Positions 14,995 to 23,827 are shown, counted from the stretch's first letter. The stretch: DNA of 33,611 nucleotides from Syntrophobacteraceae bacterium (GCA_017881795.1 JADGQM010000008.1:1-33611), one strand, 5' to 3'. Notes: a model not told the origin generated them from the letters alone. Numbers and translations: made by a program.

Positions 14995-15684
14995 ATGAGC
15001 GGCTATGTTCTTCTGGAGGGCGGAGCAGAGTTCGGCGGACGGATGGCGGACGCGGACAAGCAGGCCCTGGAGCTTGCCGGTGGTTTCGATGTTCAGGTGG
15101 CCATCATTCCTGCGGCAGCGGCTCCCGACAATAATCACGAGCATGCCGGGCAAACCGGTGTTTGCTGGTTCGAACAATTGGGCGCAAGACACGTACGACT
15201 TTTGCATCTTGTTGATCATGCCTCAGCCAACCAGGCTTTTATCGCTTCATCATTGGGAGATTCCCGCCTTATTTATCTTCTCGGTGGCTTTCCCCGTTAC
15301 CTTGCGCAAACTCTTGCCAATAGTATGAGCTGGCAGGCGATGCTGGAAGCTTATCACGCGGGAGCTGTCGTTGGGGGAAGCAGCGCCGGAGCAATGGTCT
15401 TAGGCCAACACTACTATGATCCGGGCACTGGAAGCATTAACGATGGCTTAAACCTGGTCCGCGAGGTTTGCGTTGTTCCTCATCATGACACCTTTGGCAG
15501 GGGTTGGCTGTCTCATCTGATGACTTCTCTGCCCGAAGATACGATCATCGGTATTGATGAAGAGACGGGAATGATTGATGACGGCCCGGATGGTAAATGG
15601 AGTGTTTACGGGAAAGGCTCAGTATCTCTTTATAGAAATAGGGAAATCAGTATTTATCATCGAGGAGAGCAATTCTTTCTGTGA
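14995..15684 (+). CDS. S51-family (cyanophycinase / peptidase E-like) protein
   Basis: The 229-residue protein has the class-I glutamine-amidotransferase-like fold of the S51 family. It starts with GYVLLEGGAEFGG, has LIYLLGGFPRYLAQTL in the middle, and carries the nucleophile elbow GGSSAGAM with S130 as the likely nucleophile. VVPHHDTFGRGWLS and GIDEETGMIDD match later conserved strands. Family members hydrolyse peptides with aspartyl or related links. The preferred start is ATG 14995; a GTG at 14962 lacks a ribosome-binding site. It ends in a GTGA overlap with lspA. The protein at 18996-20249 shares this domain, including the closing GE.F.L segment. Confidence 0.82.
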   Translation: MSGYVLLEGGAEFGGRMADADKQALELAGGFDVQVAIIPAAAAPDNNHEHAGQTGVCWFEQLGARHVRLLHLVDHASANQAFIASSLGDSRLIYLLGGFPRYLAQTLANSMSWQAMLEAYHAGAVVGGSSAGAMVLGQHYYDPGTGSINDGLNLVREVCVVPHHDTFGRGWLSHLMTSLPEDTIIGIDEETGMIDDGPDGKWSVYGKGSVSLYRNREISIYHRGEQFFL

Positions 15685-16265
15685 GTGACCTCTACGCAGC
15701 CGGTTTCTCTCGCCGGTCGGGCAGAAAGTGCATGGCACGGGTTATGACCACGCGGAAGCGGATTATCCTGGTTCTTTTCATCATCTTTTCGTGTATTGGC
15801 TGTGATCAGATCACCAAGGAGATTGCGCAGTCGCACTTGCCACGAATGAAAGTGTTGTCTTTTGCTGGTGACACGCTGAGGTTAGATTACACCGAGAACA
15901 GGGGCGCAGTCCTCAGTTTTGAATACTGCCTGCCTGAAGGGTGGCGCGGGTCCACTTTGACCGCCGCCGTCACCATGTTCTTGGGGTCGCTCATCTTCTT
16001 TCTGCTGTTTACTGCTTTTCTGCCGCATCCTTCGGTCATTGCGCTGTCACTCCTTTGCGGTGGCGGCCTCAGTAACCTGCTTGACCGCATCGCCTTTGGG
16101 GGCTATGTGGTCGATTTCCTGAGCATCGGCTGGGGCGGGTTTCGCAGCGCCATTTTCAATGTGGCGGATGCTGCCATCACCATGGGTACGGCGCTTTTTT
16201 TCATCAGCATCCTTTGGAGTCTTTGTTCGTCGCCTCCGCACCGGCCCATCCTGCGGCCGCGCTGA
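15681..16265 (+). CDS. lspA: Lipoprotein signal peptidase (signal peptidase II)
   Basis: The enzyme cuts the signal peptide from diacylated prolipoproteins in the inner membrane. The 194-residue reading has four hydrophobic helices starting near IILVLFIIFSCIG. The catalytic aspartates are D135 in SNLLDRIAFGGYVVDFL and D163 in FNVADAAI, spaced 28 residues, close to the 27 of E. coli LspA. DQITKEIA near the start matches the conserved DQxTK segment. GTG 15681 overlaps the stop of the preceding gene (GTGA), implying coupling. ATG 15732 or 15744 would give a more usual N-terminus, so the start is uncertain. The ICGC-like C40-C41 area in the first helix is not a lipobox in context. Its own likely clients in this window include the 3134-3721 lipoprotein. 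Confidence 0.92.
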   Translation: MSDLYAAGFSRRSGRKCMARVMTTRKRIILVLFIIFSCIGCDQITKEIAQSHLPRMKVLSFAGDTLRLDYTENRGAVLSFEYCLPEGWRGSTLTAAVTMFLGSLIFFLLFTAFLPHPSVIALSLLCGGGLSNLLDRIAFGGYVVDFLSIGWGGFRSAIFNVADAAITMGTALFFISILWSLCSSPPHRPILRPR

Positions 16266-16453
16266 TACTCGTCGATGATCAAGCAAGGGGCTGTCAACAA
16301 ACAGCTGGAACATTAGAATCAACAACTGGTCTTTGTTCACTCGGGGCGAAGTGCAGCTAGTGAAGATCTTTTGTTACGATCACGCCCGGTTCACATGCTG
16401 TTCCAACGACTCGGGTAAGATCAATATGCGACGTCATCCACGAGCGATAAGAA

Positions 16454-18877
16454 ATGACCGATAAAGAGAAAACAAAAGAGCAACTGCTTGAGGAATTGAA
16501 AGCTTTGGGGATGCAGGACGCTGCATTGGGTGAAACCAAGAAGCGACGCAGGCGTGTTCAAGGAGCCCTGGACGAGCCAATGAACTTTTTCCAGATCTTG
16601 GTTGATACGATTCCCAACCCCATCTTCTTCAAGAGTGTAGACGGGCTATACCTGGGATGTAACAAGGCCTTTGAGGCATTCCTGGGCTTGAAAAGGGACA
16701 ACGTGGTTGGGAAATCCGTTTATGAAATAGCCCCGAGAGAACTTGCCGACCATTACTCCAAAGCAGATTCGGAGTTATTCGCCGAGCCGGGAGTCCAGAT
16801 TTATGAATCCTCGGTTAAGGGTGCTGATGGCAAAATACGGGATGTCATCTTTCATAAGGCCACCTTTTCAAACGCGGATGGGACCCTGGCTGGGCTGGTG
16901 GGAGTCATTCTTGATATTACCGACCGAAAGAGAGTGGAGACTGACCTTCTCAAGAGCAAAGCACTGTTTGAGAATCTTGCCAGGATTTCACCGGTGGGGA
17001 TCTTTCGAACGGATATTGAAGGGCGCTGCATCTACGTAAATGAGCGCTGGTGTGAGATGGCTGGAATCTCATCGGAAAAAGCGCTTAATGACGGGTGGGT
17101 CAGGGCTATTCATCCTGAGGATCGGCAACGGGTCCGTGAAGCGTGGTACACCAGTGCCAAAAATGGTCGACCTTTTCGAGCAGAGTATAAGTTTCAGCGG
17201 CCGGACGGTCACACAACGTTTGTCCTCGGCCAATCCTCTGCCGAGGTGAACCAGGACGGAGTGGCCTCAGGTTATGTCGGGACGGTGACGGACATCACCC
17301 AGCAAAAAGAGGCGGAGGAAGCTCTGAGGCAAAGCCATCAGCGCTTCCGGACGATTTTCGATTCAGTTGGTGAAGCCATTTTCATCCACGATCCGGATAC
17401 CGGTAAAATCCTCGACGTAAATCGTAAAACGTGTGAGATGTACGGCTATTCCTCCGAGGAAATCCAGCAGTTTAGCATCGAAGACTTAAGTTCGAAGGAA
17501 CCGCCGTATACCCAACAGCATGCGCTGGAGCGACTGAAGAAGGCTGCCGAGGGAGAACCGCAGGTTTTTGAATGGAGAGCGAAGAGCAAAACCGGACGGC
17601 TATTTTGGAATGAAATAAGTATCAGGCGCGCAGCGATCGGCGACCGAGACCTGCTGCTGGTCACCGGGCGCGACATCACCGAACGCAAGCAGGCCGAGAA
17701 AGATCTGCGAGAAAGCGAAGGAAGATACCGGGAGCTCTTCAACACCGTGCCGGATGCGGTTCTCCTTTTTGATGCTGAGACCCGGCAGTTCATCGACGTG
17801 AACGACAGTGCTGTGTCGCTATATGGCTATACTCGTGATGAATTGCTCAGATTAAAGCAGGTAGACATTACCGCTGAACCCGAACTGTCGGATGCCTCCA
17901 TCAAGGAAACGCTGGCCGGCGAACGGGTCAAAGTGCCACTTCGCCATCACCGGAAAAAGGACGGCACGGTCTTTCCTGTCGAGATCTCCACCAGCACTTT
18001 CACCATGGCTGGCCGGAAAGTTCTTTGCGGTATCGTTCGGGATATCACCGAACGCAGGCGGGTGGAAGAGGAATTGGACAATTATCGTCGCCACTTGGAA
18101 GAGTTGGTGACCGAACGCACCAACGAACTGGCGACGGCAAATGCCCAGCTCACTCGGGAGATAGAGGAACGTAAACGGGCTGAGATATCGCTGCAGGAAG
18201 CCTCAAAAAAGTTGAAATTCTTCGCCTACTCGGTGGCTCACGATCTCAAGAGCCCGGCCATCGGGATCTATGGGCTTACCAGGCGACTGAGCAAGCAATC
18301 CAAAGAGGTACTTGATGAAAAGAGCAGGACCTATTGTAATCAGATCCTAAAAGCATCAGAACATATTGCATCCCTTGTTGAGAAAATCAATCTTTACATA
18401 GCGACGAAAGAAGCGCGCCTGTTGATTGAGAAAATAAACATCAAAGAAATTCTTCAGATGATCAAAGAGGAATTCGCGGCGCAGCTAACTATTCGTAAAA
18501 TAGAGTGGTCTGAACCTGAGATGGCGATAGATATAATAGCAGATCGCATGTCTATACTTAGAGTTTTTAGAAATATGTTGGACAACTCTTTAAAATATGG
18601 TGGAGAACAGCTGAGCAAGATCTGGATCGGATATGAAGAGTCGGGGGATTCGCATGTCTTCTCGGTGAGTGATAATGGAAAGGGACTGAGAGAGGAGGAT
18701 GCTGAGAGAATTTTCCAGCCGTTCGAGCGACCTGAAACATCCAGGGGAGTTGAGGGCTCGGGCCTGGGTCTCACTATCGTAAAGGAAATAGCCGAACAGC
18801 ATGGCGGGAAGGTATGGGTGAAGCCATTACCAAAAAAAGGGACTGCGTTCTATATTTCCATTTCAAAGGATCTCTGA
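16454..18877 (+). CDS. Soluble multi-PAS sensor histidine kinase
   Basis: The 807-residue kinase has no membrane helix and should be cytoplasmic. A charged start (1-40) leads to four PAS domains at about 44-155, 165-285, 295-410 and 425-540, three of them followed by DITxxK/R-type linkers (DITDRKRVE, DITERKQAE, DITERRRVE). A coiled coil (EELVTERTNELATANAQLTREIEERKRAE) joins them to the HisKA domain, with H596 in YSVAHDLKSPAIGIYG. The ATPase domain shows NMLDNSLKYGG, VSDNGKG and GSGLGLTIV. No response regulator is adjacent, so it is an orphan kinase. The PAS domains show no obvious heme or Fe-S ligands. An AT-richer stretch around 18350-18600 differs from the rest of the gene. Confidence 0.93.
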   Translation: MTDKEKTKEQLLEELKALGMQDAALGETKKRRRRVQGALDEPMNFFQILVDTIPNPIFFKSVDGLYLGCNKAFEAFLGLKRDNVVGKSVYEIAPRELADHYSKADSELFAEPGVQIYESSVKGADGKIRDVIFHKATFSNADGTLAGLVGVILDITDRKRVETDLLKSKALFENLARISPVGIFRTDIEGRCIYVNERWCEMAGISSEKALNDGWVRAIHPEDRQRVREAWYTSAKNGRPFRAEYKFQRPDGHTTFVLGQSSAEVNQDGVASGYVGTVTDITQQKEAEEALRQSHQRFRTIFDSVGEAIFIHDPDTGKILDVNRKTCEMYGYSSEEIQQFSIEDLSSKEPPYTQQHALERLKKAAEGEPQVFEWRAKSKTGRLFWNEISIRRAAIGDRDLLLVTGRDITERKQAEKDLRESEGRYRELFNTVPDAVLLFDAETRQFIDVNDSAVSLYGYTRDELLRLKQVDITAEPELSDASIKETLAGERVKVPLRHHRKKDGTVFPVEISTSTFTMAGRKVLCGIVRDITERRRVEEELDNYRRHLEELVTERTNELATANAQLTREIEERKRAEISLQEASKKLKFFAYSVAHDLKSPAIGIYGLTRRLSKQSKEVLDEKSRTYCNQILKASEHIASLVEKINLYIATKEARLLIEKINIKEILQMIKEEFAAQLTIRKIEWSEPEMAIDIIADRMSILRVFRNMLDNSLKYGGEQLSKIWIGYEESGDSHVFSVSDNGKGLREEDAERIFQPFERPETSRGVEGSGLGLTIVKEIAEQHGGKVWVKPLPKKGTAFYISISKDL

Positions 18878-18896
18878 CTATAATGGTAAATGTTTT

Positions 18897-18942
18897 CGCC
18901 GGGTTTATTCTCCTGAACCGGGGGGAGGAGATTCACCCGGCG
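18897..18942 (+). terminator. Two-part hairpin after the PAS kinase gene
   Basis: CGCCGGGT at 18897-18904 pairs with ACCCGGCG at 18935-18942, and TCTCCT at 18909-18914 pairs with AGGAGA at 18926-18931 inside it. It starts 20 bases after the kinase stop codon. No T-run follows, so it may act as a terminator-like or mRNA-end structure, or as a leader for the gene at 18996. Confidence 0.4.
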
Positions 18943-18995
18943 AGCGTAGTCCCCTGGAATAAGAATTGCTGTTGTGCACTGCGAAGGGTCATAAC

Positions 18996-20249
18996 ATGGC
19001 GTCACGGAAGGGCATCATTGCTCTCATGGGTTCCGGGGAACTGACCGCAACCATGGTTGAAGTTCATAAAGAGCTTTTGGCGCGGGTCCCTGCTCCTCCG
19101 CGAGCGGTTTTTCTCGACACACCAGCGGGCTTTCAGCTCAATGTAGACCAGTTATCACAGAAAGCCGTCGGATATTTTCGGGACCGTATTCAGCAACCCA
19201 TGGCCGTCGCCTCGTTCAAAGCGAAAGAGACGATCACGCCACACGAGGCTGAACAAGCCTTTCGCATCCTCCACGAAGCCAATTTTGTCCTGATTGGTCC
19301 TGGAAGTCCCACCTATGCTGTACGCAACTGGCAGCAGACTCTCATCCCGGAAATCCTTATAAAAGCGATCGAAAGAGGCGGGTGCCTGATCGCTGCCAGC
19401 GCTGCCGCCCTTACGGTGGGAAGCGCTTCCCTGCCGGTCTATGAGATCTATAAGGTGGGCGAAGACCTGCATTGGGTGGCCGGAGTGAACATCCTTGCCC
19501 ATTTTGGCTTCAACCTCGCGGTGATTCCCCATTGGAACAATGCCGAAGGGGGTACACACGATACGCGATTCTGTTACATGGGCGAATCGCGCTTTGAGAA
19601 GCTCGAGTCTCTTTTGCCGGAGAACGTTTCCATTTTTGGTCTGGATGAACATACTGCGTGTATCATGGACCTTGAAACCGGGGAAGCGATCATCAAGGGA
19701 ATCGGCCGGGCAACGTTGCGATGGCGAGGTTCTGAGATCACGTTCGAGAAGGGGGAGCGCTTTCCGCTGGATCTTCTGCGCGGAGAGGGGACCGAGAAGG
19801 CATGGAAGGTGATCACGGCGCAACCCCCTCCGGCGGAACTGCCCTCAGGGGCTGGGCAGGGGTCTTTTTGGGACAAAGTTCATGCGCTCGAAGCAGCCTT
19901 TCATGCCAGTCTCGATCAGCACGAGCCGAAGGCCATTACGAGCACCCTGCTGGAACTTGATCGAACGATCTGGCAGGCGCAACAGGATCTCGAGAGTGCG
20001 GAATTCATCTCCCAGGCCCGGGAAATATTGCGGGAGATGATCGTGCTTCTCGGTGTGGAGCTCGACTCCTCTCCGCGAGACGAAGCCACGAGCCTGGCCC
20101 CTCTCGTCTCAGAAATGCTCGAGTTGCGGGAAAGATTCCGCCAGGGGAAGAAGTGGCAGGAGGCAGATGCGATTCGTGAAAGCCTGCAACGCGTGAACCT
20201 GATCGTGGAGGACACACAGGAAGGTCCCCGCTGGCACCTGGAGCGCTGA
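18996..20249 (+). CDS. Fusion of an S51-like domain with a cysteinyl-tRNA synthetase C-terminal domain
   Basis: Residues 1 to about 265 of this 417-residue protein form an S51/amidotransferase-like domain: GIIALMGSGELTATM, VLIGPGSPTYAVR, an elbow LIAASAAALTVG with S135, VIPHWNN, and GLDEHTACIMDLETGE. From about 291 on it switches to the helical C-terminal region of cysteinyl-tRNA synthetase. The match ends with LVSEMLELRERFRQGKKWQEADAIRESL and VEDTQEGPRWH, which mirrors the standard CysRS ending (R..AK.F..AD.IRD.L...GI.LEDTP.GT.WR). The CysRS catalytic domain is absent. The elbow lacks the glycines of active S51 proteins (AASAA for GSSAG), so peptidase activity is doubtful. ATG 18996 has AAGGG upstream. 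Plus-strand neighbours are a GNAT-like enzyme, a glycosyltransferase and a deacetylase. Confidence 0.85.
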   Translation: MASRKGIIALMGSGELTATMVEVHKELLARVPAPPRAVFLDTPAGFQLNVDQLSQKAVGYFRDRIQQPMAVASFKAKETITPHEAEQAFRILHEANFVLIGPGSPTYAVRNWQQTLIPEILIKAIERGGCLIAASAAALTVGSASLPVYEIYKVGEDLHWVAGVNILAHFGFNLAVIPHWNNAEGGTHDTRFCYMGESRFEKLESLLPENVSIFGLDEHTACIMDLETGEAIIKGIGRATLRWRGSEITFEKGERFPLDLLRGEGTEKAWKVITAQPPPAELPSGAGQGSFWDKVHALEAAFHASLDQHEPKAITSTLLELDRTIWQAQQDLESAEFISQAREILREMIVLLGVELDSSPRDEATSLAPLVSEMLELRERFRQGKKWQEADAIRESLQRVNLIVEDTQEGPRWHLER

Positions 20250-20367
20250 GCGCAGGACAACGAACAGTTCGCGACACAACCGAAGCTGTACTTCAATTCC
20301 GGAAACAACATTGGATTACCACGGACGTGAGAAACAGGTCGGGACGGTACTCTGGGAGACGAGGCTG

Positions 20368-21363
20368 ATGCCATCCAAAGAGGCGTATACCGTCACCGTA
20401 GAGACTTTCGAGAGCATCACTTCCTATTGGCTCAACCCCGTAAGTTCTTTAAATTGGGACTGCCTTTTTGTCCTGCCCGCCTGGTTGAGAGTATGGTGGG
20501 ATTCATTCGGCGGTGGACTGACGCCATTTCTCTGCAGCGTCACGCACCGGAGCGGCGAGTTGATCGGGATTGCCCCGCTGGTGCTCCACGGGGACAGGAC
20601 GAGCTTCATGGGCAGTCCTGATGTCTGCGACTATCTCGATTTTATTGTGGCCCCGGGTAGAGAAACGGAGTTTTTGCGGGTGCTCATCGAGTACTTGAAG
20701 CAGCAAGGGGTCACGCACCTGGATTGGCAGCACGTGCGCCAGGATTCGACCGTGCTCACGGCCCTCACTCACATCGCAAAGAGTCTGGAATGCGAGTTTT
20801 CCTGCCGCCAGGAGGATGTTTCGCTGGAGCTGGATCTCCCGGCGACGTGGGAGGAATTCCTGTTGAGTTTGACGGGGAAAGAACGCCATGAGGTCCGACG
20901 CAAACTCAGGCGGTTGGATGAGGCCGCCAGCATCCAATTCCGCTTTCTCGAGGATACGCAAGAAATCTTGAGTGCGTTGGATGCTTTCCTCTTGCTTTTC
21001 AGAATGAGCCGGCCGGAAAAGGCTGCGTTTATGACCCCGCGCATGACTGCGTTTTTCCGAGCTCTCGCCGAAGCCATGGCTGAACTGAAAATCTTGAAGC
21101 TCTCCTTCCTGGATTTGGATGGGACGCCGGCAGCTGCGGCTCTGTGCTTTGATTATGGGTCCACTACATATCTTTACAACAGCGGGCATGAACCGCGCTT
21201 CCGGCCGCTCAGCGCAGGCTTGCTCGGCAAGGTGTTCAGCATTCGGGAGAGCATTCGAAGGGGCAGGAAGAAATACGATTTTTTGAAGGGGGCCGAAACT
21301 TACAAATATCGCCTGGGGGGAAGAGCCGTTCCCTTGTATCGTTGTCAGGTCGAATTACGGTGA
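20368..21363 (+). CDS. BioF2-like / FemAB-type GNAT acyltransferase
   Basis: The 331-residue protein follows the Acetyltransf_6 (BioF2-like) pattern. SLNWDCLFVLPAWLRVWWDSFG is the usual N-terminal helix, followed by ELIGIAPLVL, a DVCDYLDFIV strand, the long KERHEVRRKLRRLDE helix, and a C-terminal half with AAAALCFDYGSTTYLYNSGH and KKYDFLKGAETYKYRLGG. Members transfer acyl or aminoacyl groups in polysaccharide or cell-wall modification. ATG 20368 has GGGAG and GAGG upstream; a TTG at 20311 would extend it by 19 residues of poor coding character. It lies between the S51-CysRS fusion and the glycosyltransferase, suggesting a shared glycoconjugate pathway. Confidence 0.8.
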   Translation: MPSKEAYTVTVETFESITSYWLNPVSSLNWDCLFVLPAWLRVWWDSFGGGLTPFLCSVTHRSGELIGIAPLVLHGDRTSFMGSPDVCDYLDFIVAPGRETEFLRVLIEYLKQQGVTHLDWQHVRQDSTVLTALTHIAKSLECEFSCRQEDVSLELDLPATWEEFLLSLTGKERHEVRRKLRRLDEAASIQFRFLEDTQEILSALDAFLLLFRMSRPEKAAFMTPRMTAFFRALAEAMAELKILKLSFLDLDGTPAAAALCFDYGSTTYLYNSGHEPRFRPLSAGLLGKVFSIRESIRRGRKKYDFLKGAETYKYRLGGRAVPLYRCQVELR

Positions 21364-21516
21364 TCGATTGTTCATGGCGGACAACGCAGGGCTTGCGGAG
21401 CTCTCTGTTCCGTTTCCTCTGCGTTTTTGCGATGGATCTTTCTTGTTCCGGCCTTTGGCTGCGCTGTGTGCTCTGAGTTATTATTTGTTAATTTCTTTAC
21501 GGGAAAACAAGAATTC

Positions 21517-21596
21517 AACACGAAGATCACGAAGAACATACGAAGGCCACAAAAGGATCGGACTCTTTTGAAAAAATTCTTCGTGCTCTTCGTGTC
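21517..21596. repeat. CACGAAG-type inverted repeat (copy 2) in a 332-base gap
   Basis: AACACGAAGATCACGAAGAA at 21517-21536 pairs with 21577-21596 at 18 of 20 positions, and further CTTCGTGG units follow to about 21606. The design matches the copy at 14062-14127. The gap from 21364 to 21695 holds nothing else I can support. Confidence 0.7.
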
Positions 21597-21695
21597 CTTC
21601 GTGGTTAAAAGAAGCCTTTGGTTGCGGTGTCAAGGCCGCGCTATGATCTCTGTGGTTAGGTTCTCTTCTCAGCAGATTGGTAAAGGGGATTAATT

Positions 21696-22976
21696 TTGGA
21701 AGGACACCCGCTGACTATCGCAGTGCTCAGCATCCATTCCAGCCCTATCGGGAAATTGGGGACCAAGCATACCGGCGGGATGAGCGTTTACATCCGGGAG
21801 CTGGCACGGACGCTGGGAACACGCGGTCATCGGGTTGATATCTTTACCCGCCTTCAAGAATACGGTGGGCGGGCAATTGTCCAATTGTACGAAAATGTGC
21901 GGCTTATCCATCTGCGAGCCGGGAGTGATGGGCCCATGTCCGCCCTGGCTTTGTACCCCCACCTGGACGAGTTCTTCCACGAGGTGGAGCGATTCAGAGC
22001 GAGCGAGCGGACTCATTATGACCTCATCCATAGTCATTACTGGCTGTCCGGTCGGGTGGGCAACTGGTTGGAGAATCGCTGGAAGATCCCTCACATGGTC
22101 ATGTTTCACACCCTCGGGGCATTGAAGAATACTACCGTTCAAGAGGAGCAGGAGTCCGAGCTTCGCATCACTACGGAAAAGGACCTGGTGCAAAACTGTC
22201 AGCGCATCGTGGCTGCCACCGAAAGAGAAAAAGAGCATTTAGTGCGTTACTACGGAGCGCGCCGCGAGAAGATCGCTGTGGTGCCCTGTGGGGTGAACCT
22301 TGATCTCTTCGGCCCGATGGATAAACAGGCAGTGCGCAGGCAATTAGGATTTGCCGAGGGTGAGTCGATCGTGCTCTTTGTCGGCAGGCTGGTGCCGATA
22401 AAAGGAATAGATCGGCTGTTGAGGGCCATGACGCACCTCATGCTCCCCAAACCAATACGGCTGGTGATCATTGGGGGCGATGACCACCACACACCCGAAA
22501 TGCAAAACCTGGAGCACTTGTGCCTGGAGTTGGGTGTTCAGGATGCCGTAGTATTTTTGGGAAGGGTGGAACATGAAAAGCTGCCACCCTATTATTGCGC
22601 TGCCGACGTTGTGGTTCTGCCATCTCACTACGAGAGCTTCGGACTCGTGGCGCTCGAAGCTCTTGCCTCCGGAACGCCGGTCGTAGCAACCCCGGTTGGC
22701 GCCATGGAGACGATCCTCGTGGAAGGTGAAACGGGACAAGTCGTGGCCAATGGGGCGCCACAACTGCTCGCTGCGGGGATCGAGAAGTTCACTTCCACTA
22801 AGGGCGCTGGGACCCTGCCCGCCACTGCCATTCGCAGGTCGGTCCTAAGATTTGGTTGGGACAATGTGGCCACGGCAATAATTGACCAATACCTTGACCT
22901 GCTGCGACAACATCGCACCACAGGTTTTGCTGGTGATGCTGCCGCAGCCCTGTTCTCAGACAGCCCGCACGCTTGA
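21696..22976 (+). CDS. GT4-family glycosyltransferase (MshA/BshA-like)
   Basis: The 426-residue retaining glycosyltransferase has the GT-B fold. The N-terminal donor loop is KHTGGMSVYIRELARTLGTRGHRVDIFTR, close to the GGMNVYIRELA pattern of MshA (inositol-phosphate GlcNAc transferase) and sucrose-phosphate synthases. C-terminal signatures are LFVGRLVPIKGIDRLLRA and PSHYESFGLVALEALASGTPVVAT, with the EX7E motif (ESFGLVALE). The TTG start at 21696 has AAAGGGG eight bases upstream. A PIG-L deacetylase gene follows after about 145 bases. The MshA-MshB and BshA-BshB pairs have this same logic (add GlcNAc, then deacetylate), but sugar donor and acceptor cannot be read from sequence. Confidence 0.9.
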   Translation: MEGHPLTIAVLSIHSSPIGKLGTKHTGGMSVYIRELARTLGTRGHRVDIFTRLQEYGGRAIVQLYENVRLIHLRAGSDGPMSALALYPHLDEFFHEVERFRASERTHYDLIHSHYWLSGRVGNWLENRWKIPHMVMFHTLGALKNTTVQEEQESELRITTEKDLVQNCQRIVAATEREKEHLVRYYGARREKIAVVPCGVNLDLFGPMDKQAVRRQLGFAEGESIVLFVGRLVPIKGIDRLLRAMTHLMLPKPIRLVIIGGDDHHTPEMQNLEHLCLELGVQDAVVFLGRVEHEKLPPYYCAADVVVLPSHYESFGLVALEALASGTPVVATPVGAMETILVEGETGQVVANGAPQLLAAGIEKFTSTKGAGTLPATAIRRSVLRFGWDNVATAIIDQYLDLLRQHRTTGFAGDAAAALFSDSPHA

Positions 22977-23062
22977 TGGGTTATGCTCAATATGGCTGCA
23001 CGAAGACGACTTTTCACCGCGGAGAACACAGCGTAGCCAAAGGCCGCAACCAAAAAAAGTTT

Positions 23063-23090
23063 ACCGCAGAGACGCAGAGGCCGCAGAGAA
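23063..23090. repeat. CGCAGAG-type short repeat
   Basis: ACCGCAGAGACGCAGAGGCC and the following GCAGAG form a run of near-repeated CGCAGAG units, and a degenerate relative (ACCGCGGAGAACACAG) lies just before at 23017-23032. This is a common intergenic repeat type. It creates a false N-terminal extension of the deacetylase frame (AETQRPQRK). Confidence 0.6.
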
Positions 23091-23122
23091 AACAATACCT
23101 TAAATCCTTAAGGCGGAGGTTC

Positions 23123-23827
23123 ATGGTGACGAAGACAGTTGATGCTGATGTCATGGTGATATCACCTCATCCGGATGACGCCGAATTCGGTGTGGCGGGC
23201 ACGGTTGCACGGTGGACGAGGGAGGCGAAACGGGTCGTTTACGTGATTTGCACCAGTGGCGAAAAGGGTACCAGCGATCGCACCCTGAAACCTGAAAGAT
23301 TGGCTGAAATCCGCCAGTTGGAGCAACAGGCTGCCGCCAAAGTCCTGGGAGTAAGTGATGTCATCTTCCTCGGATACCCGGATCAAGGCCTGGAAGACAC
23401 TTCAGGTTTCCGCAAGCAGATTGTACGATTGATTCGCACCTATCGGCCAACCATTGTGGCGACGGCAGATCCCTACCGTCGCTATATCTGGCACCGTGAC
23501 CATCGCATCACCGGCGAGGTCGTCCTGGATGCGGTTTATCCCTTCGCGCGGGATCATCTGGCGTATCCTGATTTGCTGGATGAAGGATTGGAGCCTCACA
23601 AGGTGCAGGAACTGCTCTTCTGGGGCGCGGATGACGTCAACTATCGCTCCGATATCACGGACACCTTTAATCTCAAGCTTACAGCCCTGCTCTGTCATGA
23701 AAGCCAGGTCAAAGAATTCAGGACACATGACGTGGAAGGCTGGTTGTGGGAGCGTTGCGAGGCAATGGCTGAGGGCGAGAATTTCAAACTGGCTGAGGCT
23801 TTCCACCGGGTCGAAATCACTTGGTAA
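23123..23827 (+). CDS. PIG-L (LmbE-like) family zinc deacetylase
   Basis: The 234-residue enzyme should remove N-acetyl groups from an amino sugar using zinc. The metal site is clear: H16, D18 and D19 in SPHPDDAEFG and H127 in WHRDHRITG. Also typical are VVYVICTSGEKGT and GYPDQGLED. The length is normal for the family. ATG 23123 has GGCGGAGG just upstream; the open frame upstream is repeat sequence and should not be included. With the GT4 enzyme before it, it forms an add-GlcNAc-then-deacetylate pair, as in mycothiol (MshA/MshB) or bacillithiol (BshA/BshB) synthesis. A role in lipid or wall glycan trimming is equally possible. Confidence 0.9.
   Translation: MVTKTVDADVMVISPHPDDAEFGVAGTVARWTREAKRVVYVICTSGEKGTSDRTLKPERLAEIRQLEQQAAAKVLGVSDVIFLGYPDQGLEDTSGFRKQIVRLIRTYRPTIVATADPYRRYIWHRDHRITGEVVLDAVYPFARDHLAYPDLLDEGLEPHKVQELLFWGADDVNYRSDITDTFNLKLTALLCHESQVKEFRTHDVEGWLWERCEAMAEGENFKLAEAFHRVEITW

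Noticed and set aside
15150-15190. tRNA-like GGTTCGAA stretch
   Set aside because: It lies inside the S51-like coding sequence and no cloverleaf can be drawn around it.
22973-23122. N-terminal extension of the PIG-L deacetylase
   Set aside because: The extension translates a CGCAGAG repeat (AETQRPQRK), and a better ribosome-binding site precedes ATG 23123.
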